A DNA stretch of 64,000 nucleotides from Leishmania infantum JPCM5 (taxonomy: Eukaryota > Euglenozoa > Kinetoplastea > Trypanosomatida > Trypanosomatidae): positions 601,929 through 665,928 of the forward strand of contig NC_009417.2 in assembly GCF_000002875.2 (NCBI RefSeq). Reading direction: 5' to 3'. The position numbers were made by a program, and so were the translations under genes. The notes below the pieces were generated by a model. That model searched no databases, was not told where the DNA came from, and saw nothing but the letters and a program-made list of their open reading frames with translations. Each line of letters opens with the position of its first letter. Position 1 is the first letter of the stretch. Below are positions 14,201-21,888 of this stretch, one piece after another.

Positions 14201-15607
14201 CGCGCTGCCTTGGAGGAGGAGACATCGACGTGCCTGCGCAACCTCTACGCGGATGCCTGGCAGCCCATTGCAGATCGCATGCGCCGCGAGCACGTAAGCT
14301 ACCAAGACGCCGAGGAACTCATTATAATGCCGGATGTGTCCCTCATGCACCTGCCTTTTGCCGGCTTCTTGCCATCGCCCAACTACGGCGACGAAGAGAC
14401 GCCACTTGGCGAGCAGTTCACGCTGATTGTGACGCCATGTCTGACCCACTTCGTGCACCACGGCATGACACATCAGCCGCAGCGCTTGCGCAACACAAGT
14501 GGGGCCCTGGACCCGGCGGCCAAGAAGTACATCTTCTTGCCCTACGACGGTAGTGTCGGCGCCGGTTCCGCGGCGCCGTCTGCTCCGCTCGCAATGCCGA
14601 CCTTCGCGCTGTGCGCGCCGTCGTCGTCGAGCACACGGCCGCAGCAACAGCCGAAGACCGGCGCTGGCACGGCCGCAAATTCTGCTACTAGTGCACTGAC
14701 AGCTACGGTGGACTCCGCCGCCAGCAAGGCGTCGGCGCACAACGCTGTCACACCTCCTGTCTCCTCTGCACACTCCCTGGCAGACTCTTTGCCCACTGGG
14801 CATCCCCTTGCTACCTCTGCGACTGTAGGCAACATAAGTGTGCGCAGCAACCCTGCGTCGGCTGACACCACGTCAGCTACTCCAAGTGGTGCGCCGCAGC
14901 AGAGCGAAAGGGCCGACACCTTTGACGATTTGCTGCGCACGTGGCGGGTGCACCGCGGGTGCACGCGCAAGGAACTCATTCAGGCCTTCACGGATGTGCG
15001 CACGCGGGCATTGATGTTCCTGGCTCCGGTCGACCAGGGGTTCATTCGAGTCGCAGACGGAGTTGTGACAATCCAGGATCTGACGCAGAATCTGCAGCAG
15101 GTGCGTGTTCAGCAGCCGGCAGCCCATGTCGCCAGCCCAGCCAACAATGCCACCGCCTCCTCCACTGGTGCAGCAGCTGCGACTTCGAATGCCACCTCGC
15201 CTGCCACGAGTGTTTCCCCTGGCGCCACCACGGCAGCGGTGCCCCCCATCACGTCAGGGACGCCGCCGGCTCTCCCTCTGCCTCCTCTCTGCTCTCACAT
15301 CGACCTACTCGTCCTTACCGCCAACCGCAGCCAGTACCCTACGGTCAGCGATGCTGGTACATCGGCAAAGTTGTGCATGGCGCTTGGCGTCAACCGAGTT
15401 CTTCGACTCAACATTCTTCATGGCTTATTGCCAAATGACGAGCACTATGCCTTTATCGCACTTTACCTGGCCAATCTCAAGAAAGTGATGCGGTGGATGC
15501 TGAAGAACCCGTACGCGGTGGCGCTTCGCACGACTATGGCTGAAGCGCGGAGGCGGGGCATGTCCTCCAATACATGGGGTGCGTTCACCCTGGTAGGTGT
15601 GCCGTGA
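5279..15607 (+). CDS. giant TPR-repeat protein with C-terminal degenerate CHAT (caspase-clan) domain
   Basis: This 3442-residue protein was started at ATG 5279, the first ATG after the upstream acceptor candidates; the frame is open further 5' but without a credible N-terminus. An N-terminal segment (starting MLSFKSIAGFLKKVGG) leads into Ala/Ser/Gly/Thr-rich linkers with islands of helix. A first helical block lies at about residues 1250-1500, with TPR-like repeats at about 2020-2060 and 2180-2450. A C-terminal CHAT-like domain spans about 2820-3442, split by low-complexity inserts: EELIIMPDVSLMHLPFAGFL, then LLVLTAN, GTSAKLCMALGVNRV, and a terminal TWGAFTLVGVP, which match in order the conserved CHAT blocks. 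TPR-CHAT fusions are known as clan CD (caspase/separase-like) proteins. Here the expected His block reads FLAPVD (Pro3250) and the expected Cys block LTAN (Asn3349), so proteolysis is unlikely. A scaffold or pseudo-protease role is inferred. The cellular location is unknown. Confidence 0.75.
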   Translation: MLSFKSIAGFLKKVGGTREDHSKEGHQRGGADGSHAGAGSSGSASAFATGSAATGGAGDGAHHRSYIGSSRTAFTGSAGAVAASHHGDAAHDSHLSDFPTSGMPSTFGDNVMFASSHILRGLPPNTSMQDVLLHIRCVVQERSEQLQQEEREEQERPSTSWQRGLSDGSIAAGENATAAGAQRRRSASFTSVAATNGAEARAAPCENASPAASLKGKADKGAAGVAREHVQRLQKMRAEMIDALDLCLQEVPEDPRTWGGSSSAGVSEDERARNGKTGADAHRQQERSSGTPDTAADNSGEALLEGMRTESELVVSRQESSTAATLLGAAEPSPVIAQEPLAPADFGHYEWRRLLMDIINVLVRIDRALLHDARLRALERLIPSTTGSYGNAGPEFRWENLSQVLLTPAVLGSPFSAADAAVSGSRRSQLPLTPTRGPQRHPPHGDTAPLNSPLPNRNADTAALAGIATPRERAVTPVATATTAARAGSTSSPFGKAKRALADSGVVSPEPPADLFITKEDKKMLEELLTIACSLASWAIVKAILRHHLHVLEQRKSRGSFTPLSKAATTATASVRISVDTPALATNMETSGASNTNTTGRPPLAPPAPPPPAAMNDAACSSNAAEGGAGAAETAATDDDRSKNANHISAMDDVDAIPYIDWAAVVQELAEWIGEQDVVAIAECILCASFLRDDGREMVLCMLQTPKPRRLLTNIHRHADKLRRADVDSLLSCSSPPRVVTAATAPVGSPTAAATAFSGSAPAATSSALTSSGAPSTSSSNGAAAAAPPAGTSANTAPTAAAMGAASFLPAAKVGAAAPAAGPSLTPNTIRAMLEDPTLVMDDLVARLEMVYRKAVANTWASYLEDAIEADVQQLPTAAGNAVDAAGTPAVGDPDTSPASTPTTHLVAAGDEVLKQSTGSVASPPALPLLQQVHITDTKTLCRLATAFFFGSDAWSENKRERRFALLFRSMRGRMERYSESAATRRHLRRGTICAASMTHMVASAAAASSLDSHPLVELAMAGAAAATTAPSSRGASQSQSLTIPPQMSAAAAPVSSASAALTPSKFSVEDTSARPSPSGGCPSAASNAAGVGTSAFASRGVALSNQWAAHQLLSSNASTAAISAHSTPLTTSLLVSRDGTNDMEGTVSGAGGAINGSGLFTVGHADRTTTWTPFAFAMTSSESMTPPPELHHPSSSTTNQRGAEDGHQEAGEDNVGRRAMESSALSMPTVTLQGSPNLAQPAASKGGDSALESLVLERIVNMSWSAALHKRGEQCLTAKPPRLEEAEQDALEERLVASAFGEFRARQRAIVSLINARLASGKSVEALTNAQKHFKFEKKDWTSHNQTIFSAMRYLQSMVFLVRAQAACRVYGAVIETVQFVLPQAALCEQMLQVLAPRPRGDYILRFGDCRSKLLRSYVYLLKEGWLAHAAFNDLAKAEKYFIKCAQVMQMLRRRVRETELFAAYMERGAQLMKLKVYKQSVELFRCAVNIAKKSLQAADAAAAASASGDSGAFSPNASVGSSGLSLGSAITNIENAVSAAAAGLAAKVPPATTQQQFHRNLHLRAAGSGSLTTAEEHIPGVTDAIEDDLELVWRVAESERMLALSYVTQAEHEVNVRERREELSNAVSSAYSSQRSLQRWQRKGGTPKRLLTAVPCSLIVICKGLLLLNQPRKAALLLEPLIENKPNSALVRPPMWGEILHPTEDPYTTEDVVLRTYVNSVKIAVFMLYARCLAEFDGDRALRAVTLVDQLLQESDAWICTIRTELRRALENVSAKDKKVADSLNSPRTAPSIEALRRTSVASPRGAAEHGPNSEDGEDGQSCGRQGGGAGAETTASASASTAATTAGKYTARTIEVPTLQMPTSHSSTGSPSPLDDDRHSPGWNSPEEAPLRPRPSTTVGTAGAASTTAVEAGFLHDEPSPGGSGSGAGGAAMDDDDRSRRSTSIQLSAAGGNRSGTDLFSLVNSVNAGISSTTAMPTAHSSHSPSSAAPHLAQLPAIRVHTESSSECMTALFALREAKSHIRKALRGIFIVSGDAYSLIKNWEEALKVYSHALVITMSEVEAASAAAQSRRRVSHSTAQARFSSQQSSTSPVAVDDGASLSAPHDVYETFRSNVGDDVSTSLQAWGPVVPLDEEFFLWDEEDVLMSDNLINRELTASTAARDLRAAVADEERMDSRACESVVLSKLANVYRALEKPATAIHYHTLVMEYANECHDKLLAYNSMLSLARLYTAANMSDKARDAWAKVSELAKEYEDKEVSRETMRNIVAAQEAAGMYMDVVKTAEELEKLATGEEGEDAARDSRFALEALANANLQLGQFDACIAALDSREKVQEKSAEWSGALLSMRAKARMGLNKSAEAIKVMQSWATKARNLANWVELGKANSALSAAYASENHNMQARCHHEATLNAFALAETLDEECRHIALESARWLVHYAYLNDTTVQVDPTLTYTGGGLTSDSEASGCDFHYADSGLCNISGDLGVMLAREEELRRTSSMLGENCKFGFNDDDDDFGGGGFLSNQSMFGVSPAGPSLADAPSPKGHSMLEEEEQRNDYAAAHGEEDGGEGAAAAADNTPSMTSSFISSFLAPKDSGMATQPPSLASSVNISMRGSLTQLDGALVGGNDHSEGSSSAGQSDGGDNEAGEDVEDEAPRSMDVEHVAEHHQDPKLPVSVEGEEAGDLVNLKKPAPKPSPAAPTPTVITAAVKPTVNTTTVAGSGATVGKSASSTYVPPPTSLANVSICSRPAAAAAGTDVLELPVDASRSASEHATLSGPSTTSSPLMSSSPRGAAFQGGPAAAASGGDDDGAPERKPSTVRTTYFRGAIEMIETAAQLLLVPRSVRHIVIPYSPAEAVDFALLAHPQSLFVFYFAEYTTEYGAQCDVVVRPPRAAGFLKLRAQISLQQYHNKDAMSTLLASTSAEFSITGEHGNAAETAGAASSSTHPFGTVMARAATGSSVASPPLSNSTPDVLRAALEEETSTCLRNLYADAWQPIADRMRREHVSYQDAEELIIMPDVSLMHLPFAGFLPSPNYGDEETPLGEQFTLIVTPCLTHFVHHGMTHQPQRLRNTSGALDPAAKKYIFLPYDGSVGAGSAAPSAPLAMPTFALCAPSSSSTRPQQQPKTGAGTAANSATSALTATVDSAASKASAHNAVTPPVSSAHSLADSLPTGHPLATSATVGNISVRSNPASADTTSATPSGAPQQSERADTFDDLLRTWRVHRGCTRKELIQAFTDVRTRALMFLAPVDQGFIRVADGVVTIQDLTQNLQQVRVQQPAAHVASPANNATASSTGAAAATSNATSPATSVSPGATTAAVPPITSGTPPALPLPPLCSHIDLLVLTANRSQYPTVSDAGTSAKLCMALGVNRVLRLNILHGLLPNDEHYAFIALYLANLKKVMRWMLKNPYAVALRTTMAEARRRGMSSNTWGAFTLVGVP

Positions 15608-17802
15608 ATAGCGAGTGGCAGCGTGCAATCGGAGTCGTACGTGTATGTGTGTAATTTGGCCCAGTGAGTGGTGCTCCTAACTATGCACCTCCTCTTCTCC
15701 GCTATGCTGCTTTACATGTCCTAAACAGGCTCATGTGGAGGCACTTAAACCCCACGATAGCTGTGCATCGGCATTCGTCTGTGTTGGCATGGCGGAATTT
15801 CCTCTGTTGAACCGAGAAGCGGCGCGCCGCTCTTTCTCTCACACCTTCCTTTTTGTTGTTCTTCCCTTATCTACCTTGCTCTTTACCTTTTCTTTCCTCG
15901 TGTGCGAATCTGTGTTTGTGCGTGCGTGTGTGTGTGTGTGTTTGTAGGTGGGTGCATATATATATATTTTTTTGTATGCTTGCGGCTGAGCAGGCGTGGA
16001 GACGGCGACGGCCGTTAGCACCCTCGTCAGCGCTACTCCATCCCCCCTCACCCTTCCTCGCATCTTCCTTCTTCGTCTTCCTCGATCACGTCCCTGTTAA
16101 CTTCGTCTTTGTGTGCTTGGGAGAGGGGAAGGAGTGTTTTGTTGCTGCTTTTGTCCTCCCCTCATCACCACCGCCACTGCGTGAGCGATCGTGAGCTGCC
16201 GCGAATCAATACTGACAACATTGAAACGCTCTCTTGTCTCCATGACTTCCTTTTCATGTCTCGTATGCTGGGACTGAAAGCTGCTCTCCTTTCTTTTGTC
16301 ACTATTCCTGTACTTGTTGTTCGTTGTTCCTGTTAGTGCAACAGCTTGTAGTGTTTTACTCCTGTCTCTGCATCTATGTGGGCGTGTGTGTGTGTGTGTG
16401 TAGGGGGTGTGCTCGTGACTAAGGTAAGTACGGAGTGTGCTCGAGCGCACGATCTCTCTTCCCCTTTCTTGTTTTGTCTGTCTTTTTCCCTTGTCCTGGT
16501 TGCAAGGACGCATGTGACGCGTATATCGACAGTATGCGACCGCCTGCGCCAATCGCACACGTGTGAGTGTGTGTGTGTGTGTTTTGGTGCAGTTGGTGCT
16601 GCTGCTGCTCTTTTTGGTGGGCCAGTATTCGCGATGATGTATTCTCTGCACAATGATTCCACTTGTCTCTCACTCGCGCTCACGTGGGCATCCTTTCGAT
16701 CTTCTCAATATGTGTGTCGAAGGACAGGCAGATTTTTCGCTTCTCAGGCAAGAGCCCATTGCAATCGGTGAATCGTCCACGTAAAAAGAAACTACAAATA
16801 TATATTATGAAGAGCCTGCGCATCCCCTCCCCCCTCCCTCTCTCTTCGCGCGCGTGTTCTGCCGCATCGCTACGCCCATTCGCTGGCGCTGCAGGGCCGT
16901 TAGGAAGCGGAGTCGGCTGCGAGGAAGGCATGCGAGCACTGCACATTACACGCGCGCAGGAGAGCGGGGGTGGAAGGGGGGCGGAGATCGCAGCGGAAGA
17001 CGCATGGAGAACTTTGGCGGGGTCTTCTCGCTTTCTCTCTCCTTCTGTGCCTTCGTGAGGTAGAGACCCTTGTAGGGGGCAGAGCCCTTTGCCTCGTCTC
17101 TTCACGGATATGTTGGCGATGCTGGGGGTCACGCCCCCAGCGTGCATCTCATGCGTGGTCCACCAACTGCCTCCTCGGCCTTGAACGGTGTGGGACCCTC
17201 CCTCCTCTCCCCGTATCGCTCTCTGGTTTCCTTTAACACTCTTTTGCTTCTCTTGCTTCGTGTTTGTGTGCTGCTCCTGTTCACCCCCGGTGCTCCCCAG
17301 AAGGAGCAGCGGACAAGCCCCGCTTGGCGCACATCCAAGCTTACACATGCATACACATACACGCACCCGAGTAGCCTTTCTGTGAACTCTACCTCGACGA
17401 GCATCGACAGTGGCGCTCGCACATATCATAGAAACTCAGCGGCGCACGCATTTTTTTTGGGGGGAGGGAGGCGGGTCTGAAAAGACGTAACAGCACTAGA
17501 GAACATAGAACTGTGTTTTTTGTGGTTGGTTTGCATTCGTTGAGCTCTTTTTTGCTGCTGTTCTGAGTGGAGGTGGTTTCTCCTTGACGTGGCGGCCAGA
17601 AGCTACGCTGTGAAAACACAGAGAGAGAGTGATAGGCGCCACATGCACTAGGCGCATAGACGGCAGAACACACATCCACACACACACACAGAAAGAAGCG
17701 AAGAAAGAGTGCTCACAAGGTAAAACAACAGGAAATCGGCACGCTCACTTCATCGCCTGCGTCGTCTTTTCTCTTTTTTCCTTGTGTACTTTGCGGCACG
17801 GC
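15608..17802. other. intergenic spacer (3' UTR / 5' UTR)
   Basis: 2.2 kb with GT and TA microsatellites (15925-15968), further GT tracts (16384-16400, 16565-16580), a perfect 8-bp hairpin (17121-17141) and a CA repeat (about 17676-17690). A polypyrimidine tract followed by AG at 17566-17567 is a plausible spliced-leader acceptor. It would leave a minimal upstream reading frame, ATG-CAC-TAG, at 17643. Small open frames such as one from 16807 lack coding character. Confidence 0.55.
17121..17141. other. perfect 8-bp hairpin
   Basis: GCTGGGGG and CCCCCAGC flank a 5-base loop (17129-17133). One wobble and one further pair extend the stem to 17119-17143. It lies in the leader region upstream of the gene at 17803. 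It is not followed by a U-run and is not a bacterial terminator; an mRNA structural role is possible. Confidence 0.4.
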
Positions 17803-20361
17803 ATGGCCTCCTACAACCCCGCCCCGCTGCCGGTGCGCTTCGACAGCAATGTTAGTCTCACCTTACACCAGGCGTTTCTCTCCACAGCCGGTGTGCTGCT
17901 CAGCGATCCCGTAGCGCGCGTCCATGTTGTCACGGTCAAGAGACTGCACGCATCGCCGCCCTCCTCCGTATCCAATGCAAATCCTCGCAGCTGCGGCAAC
18001 GCCGCAGCGGAGGAGGGAATCCGCACGGTGCTGAACTCGAAGGAGGTGGCCAAGTCTAAGCCGCACTTCTTCACCGCACACCCCAAGTTCAACGAGACGT
18101 TCAACTTTACCGTGGCAGAGACGAGTACCCTGACGTCACTGTCGATTCCAGGAAAGGCACTTCCGGACAGAGTTAACGCTTCCGCCCAATGCCGTAGGAA
18201 ACGGGAGGGTGGTAGTAGCTGCAGCGAAAGCGTCGTGGACTACGTGGTCGTCACGATCGAGTCCGTCGACGGCACAGTCTTCTATGGCGAGGCATACGCG
18301 CCTTTCAGCCCACACTGTGCCAGCTCTGCTCCCGCCGCAAGCCCGGTGCGTGTGATGCTGGCCCCTCGCAACGCCCAGGACACCGCAGACCCACTTTTTC
18401 TGCTGGACAATGCGCTGCTGGAAGCGAAGCACCTCGACGACTTTGGGTTTGTGACAATGAGCTGGGAGGTGGCAGTGGTGCCGCACGGTGGGGCGCTGAT
18501 GGGAACTGAGCCTCCGCTTACCTCCTCCGCACCCTCTGGTAATGCTTCACCGTTCCCAGTTGGGTTGACACTGCGGGCAACGTGGCTGGCACGCGCCACC
18601 GCCTATGTGCGCGGTGCCCATTACACCACATCCGTCGAGTTCGGAGGACAGGACCGCTTCATTTTCTCCGATCCTCTGCAGCCGCTGTGTTTGACGCTGC
18701 AGGGAGGGTCTGCCGAGACGGAGCTGCGGCGCGCCGTCTTCCACTGCTCTGTCCAGAGCGTTGTCGATCCCACCAAGTCGCATGACGTTGCGGTGCCACT
18801 GCCGCTCCCGCCGCTGACCTCCGCTTCGGCCCGCAACCGCGACGTTCGGTGGGCGGCGCCTGTCCGCACCATCAACGGCGTCGACCTCGGCTTGCTGCTC
18901 GTGACGATGCGAGTGTCCAGCAAGCCACTCTCCGCCGATCCGCCGCGCTGCCCGGACGCGGCGTGCACGCGCATCAATGACCCGGCTCATCAAGAAGAGT
19001 ACCAGCACGTGGCACAGCTCTGGGGGAAGTCACAGCCGCCACAAGCGCCGCTTGGCGCCTATCAGCCCATTGCTTGGGAGTCGCAGCAGCACGTCGCTGA
19101 GGCTGCGCGGCGCCAGTTGAAGCGGCAGTGCATCCTGGAAGCACAGCCCACCGCGGAGCATGTGCGTCACATCTTCGATGTTCTCATGGGCCGCGCTTCG
19201 CTCGACGGCGGGGTGGCGCAGTTGGCAGCGACGTTCAGCGGCAAAAGTGTTGCAGAGGTGACTGCCGGAGATCTGCGGGAGCTGATGGTGGGCTGCGCCT
19301 TCCACGCGGCACAGATGTCGGTGCAGGATGCAGCGCGCTTCTGCTTCGTGGCGCTGCGCCGCGACGTCGAGGATGCCGTAGCGGCTGAGGAGGTGCAGTA
19401 CATAGTGGATTACTGCCTGCTGGAGAAGACGATCGAGATGCCGACAGGAGAAAGGAAGCGCCTCGTCGCCGACCTCTTCGCCGACGTAGGCACCATCTCC
19501 TACCACGACTTCGCGAAGTACCTGCTGCACAACTACGCGGTGTGGGCGGCACTCGGCGTCCCGCTTACCGTGGACGAATCGGTGTCGAACGTGCAGCGTC
19601 AGCATGCTGCCCTTCTTCACGCGCCAGGATCAGGCGCGGCCGTATTGGACGTCGCAGCCCTTCCTCAGCCACCCCGGGCGACGACTGGTGCGCCAGTGAC
19701 GACAGCAGCGGCAACCGCCACGCAGGGCTCCGCTGTGGCCCTCGCGGCCGCCCTCTCCGACCCTGCCTCGTCAACTATGTGGCGGACCTTTGTGGTGCGC
19801 GTCGCGCAGGCGCCCCAGAAGGCGTTCAGCGTGACTGCCCACGCGGCAGACCGTATTAGCGACATCATGGCTATGGTGGAAAAGAGCACTGGCATCAAGG
19901 CCGAGCGTCAGGAGTGGAAAATGTTCAGCGGTGGCGCAGAGGGTGCTGGTGTGTCTTCTGCAGCAGCGCAGAAGTCGCTCGATCCCGCGACGCTAGTGGG
20001 AAGTACGACGCTTGGTCTCCCGTCGGCACTGCGCAGCCGTACAGCTCCGTTCACGTCCTCAACCTCTGGCAGCAACGCCGCGCAAGAGGTCTGGATCTAT
20101 GAGGCTGAGGAGGCCGTCCAAGTGCGTTTTCATGTCAAAGATCGACTGCACAGCACAAAGGACTGGCAGGAGCGACTGCCGGTGAAGGAGAAGGTGCTGA
20201 AAGTGCGCGCCGCAGTGCAGCGCAGGACGCTCATCCCACTCTCCCGATGTACCCTCACAGTGAGGCACAGCAATGGCATGGTGACGAAGCTGCAGGACCG
20301 CCACACGCTTGGCCACTATCACCTTATGAGCGGCGATGTCATCGAGGTCTCGCACGAGTAA
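17803..20361 (+). CDS. C2-like, EF-hand-like and double ubiquitin-like domain protein
   Basis: This 852-residue protein of no recognised family starts at ATG 17803 (MASYNPAPLPVRFDS). The N-terminal half has two beta-rich blocks resembling C2 or similar beta-sandwich modules (about 1-220 and 245-380, with motifs such as HPKFNETFNF). A middle helical block at about 430-590 contains DLFADVGTISYHDFAKYLL, which looks like a degenerate EF-hand pair. After an Ala/Thr-rich linker come two ubiquitin-fold-like segments: about 657-720 (WRTFVVRVAQ ... KSTGIKAERQEWKMF) and about 769-852 (VQVRFHVKDRL ... GHYHLMSGDVIEV, ending like a Ubl strand). The C-terminus lacks a Gly-Gly, so it is not a conjugated modifier. 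The combination suggests an adaptor. The domain calls come from pattern only and the function is unknown. Confidence 0.6.
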   Translation: MASYNPAPLPVRFDSNVSLTLHQAFLSTAGVLLSDPVARVHVVTVKRLHASPPSSVSNANPRSCGNAAAEEGIRTVLNSKEVAKSKPHFFTAHPKFNETFNFTVAETSTLTSLSIPGKALPDRVNASAQCRRKREGGSSCSESVVDYVVVTIESVDGTVFYGEAYAPFSPHCASSAPAASPVRVMLAPRNAQDTADPLFLLDNALLEAKHLDDFGFVTMSWEVAVVPHGGALMGTEPPLTSSAPSGNASPFPVGLTLRATWLARATAYVRGAHYTTSVEFGGQDRFIFSDPLQPLCLTLQGGSAETELRRAVFHCSVQSVVDPTKSHDVAVPLPLPPLTSASARNRDVRWAAPVRTINGVDLGLLLVTMRVSSKPLSADPPRCPDAACTRINDPAHQEEYQHVAQLWGKSQPPQAPLGAYQPIAWESQQHVAEAARRQLKRQCILEAQPTAEHVRHIFDVLMGRASLDGGVAQLAATFSGKSVAEVTAGDLRELMVGCAFHAAQMSVQDAARFCFVALRRDVEDAVAAEEVQYIVDYCLLEKTIEMPTGERKRLVADLFADVGTISYHDFAKYLLHNYAVWAALGVPLTVDESVSNVQRQHAALLHAPGSGAAVLDVAALPQPPRATTGAPVTTAAATATQGSAVALAAALSDPASSTMWRTFVVRVAQAPQKAFSVTAHAADRISDIMAMVEKSTGIKAERQEWKMFSGGAEGAGVSSAAAQKSLDPATLVGSTTLGLPSALRSRTAPFTSSTSGSNAAQEVWIYEAEEAVQVRFHVKDRLHSTKDWQERLPVKEKVLKVRAAVQRRTLIPLSRCTLTVRHSNGMVTKLQDRHTLGHYHLMSGDVIEVSHE

Positions 20362-21888
20362 CCGTGTCAGCGCCCCAGTGCGTGTGCGGCAGCGGTGCAA
20401 ATGACATGAACGGAGACGACGCGGAGCCTGCTTCTTTTGTTTGTTTGCCTAGGAGGGGGTGTTCGCTGTGCTTGGATGCTTGCGCGTGTGCGTCTGTGCG
20501 CTTTTCATGGTACTGAGCGCTGCATGCATGGCAGAGGGTGCTGCACACGGACCCTGTTTGAGTGGGTGGGGGTGGGGCTGAGTCTTTATAAGACCTTTTG
20601 CTCCTTCTCGCTCCTGTGTGTCTTTGTGTGCACAGGTGCTTCTCCACCCGCGTGCACGATACAGGTGGGCAAGGGGGACACGCAAACACATGCGTGTACA
20701 TCATTAGTGCCGGGATAGAGTCTGCAAGGTGTGCATGGGCAGATGTGTAATGCTCTCTGGTCCCGGGTCCACGACTGTTTTGGTTTGGCTGCCGTTTCGT
20801 CTTTTCGCTGCTCTGTCGCTCTGTGTGTGTTTGCGTCACCGCTTGTCTGCCTGCACATGCGGCACCTCTGTTGCTTTTATTTTGTTACGTGCTTACTTCC
20901 TCCTTGAGAGGATTTGATTTTTGATGGCACACATGTCGTGTGTGGGTTTGCCTGAAACAGTAGCAGCCAATGTCTTTACTTCCAGCGTCAGATGTTGTGC
21001 TGTGTGTTCTTGCTGCCTCGTTGTTGGTTTTTTTCGAGGAAGAGCTAGCGAGAACGAGAGCGGACAACCCGCCGGGGAGACCAAACAAAAAGCAGATGCA
21101 TGCAGAGATTGCAAGAGTGCACCAATCTCTGCAGCGAAGACGTGGGTCGATGTGTGCTGTGCATGAAAGCGCCCTCATCCTTCTTTTTCCCCCTTCGGCA
21201 CCGGCGCATGCACATCAGCAAAGGTACCTTAGGCGCCTGCACCGTTTGCGGTGGCGAGCGTGTGTGTGCAGGCGCATGTGTGTGTGTGTGGGGGGGGGGG
21301 GGTAGAGGCAGCACATTGACCCCTCTCCGTTAAGTGCGATTCCCACGCATACGGTGACCAGCGCCTTGGTGTGCTGCCCCTCCCCCATAAACGCGTGCAT
21401 TTTCTAGTGTAAAGAGAAAACGGATGCAGCAGTGTTTCGTCCTTGCATCTCTTAATGATCTACAGCGGCGCGCCCCAGTGACTGTCTTGCTCGTGTGCCC
21501 TTTGAAAGGAAGGGGGCGGATGCGTGGCGCAGAGCAAACTACCGCGCACGCACATACCCACCCTGGAGCATACTCGAGCTCTCTCAGCACACACAAATGA
21601 GGCGTGTTTGTCACTCCTCCCCTCGCACTCACTCCGCTGTGGCTCCTTGTCAGGCCTCCCGCCTGTTTGACAGATATGCTCCCTTACTGTTGCATCCCTG
21701 GCCCTCTCTGTCGTGCTTGTGTCTCTCCTTTTTCTCTCAATCAGGCTATCATGGACCATGAACACACACGCAAGTGCGCCCACACCGCATTCATTCAAGT
21801 TTATCGATCACTTCCAGTGGCTGCCTTGAGCAGTCCCTACCCCCGCCCTCACCTCTCTCCACGGTAAAGTCTGTTCAAGCCTCTCGTC
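20362..21888. other. intergenic spacer with poly-G tract
   Basis: 1.5 kb of UTR-like DNA. It has a GT repeat running into 13 consecutive G (21290-21302). A polypyrimidine tract ends in AG at 21743-21744. A 38-codon upstream frame (ATG 21751 to TAA at about 21867) precedes the next gene; a closer AG near 21869 would exclude it. One frame from 20970 is discussed under rejected items. Confidence 0.55.

Noticed and set aside
17629..17802. Possible N-terminal extension of the Ubl-domain protein
   Set aside because: The upstream frame begins with GTG, not ATG, and contains His/Thr-rich translation of a CA repeat.
20970..21305. 111-codon + strand frame with a possible membrane segment near its start
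   Set aside because: It ends in a translated GT/poly-G tract, has weak coding bias, and competes with another frame whose ATG (20924) comes first. Kept only as a weak small-protein candidate.
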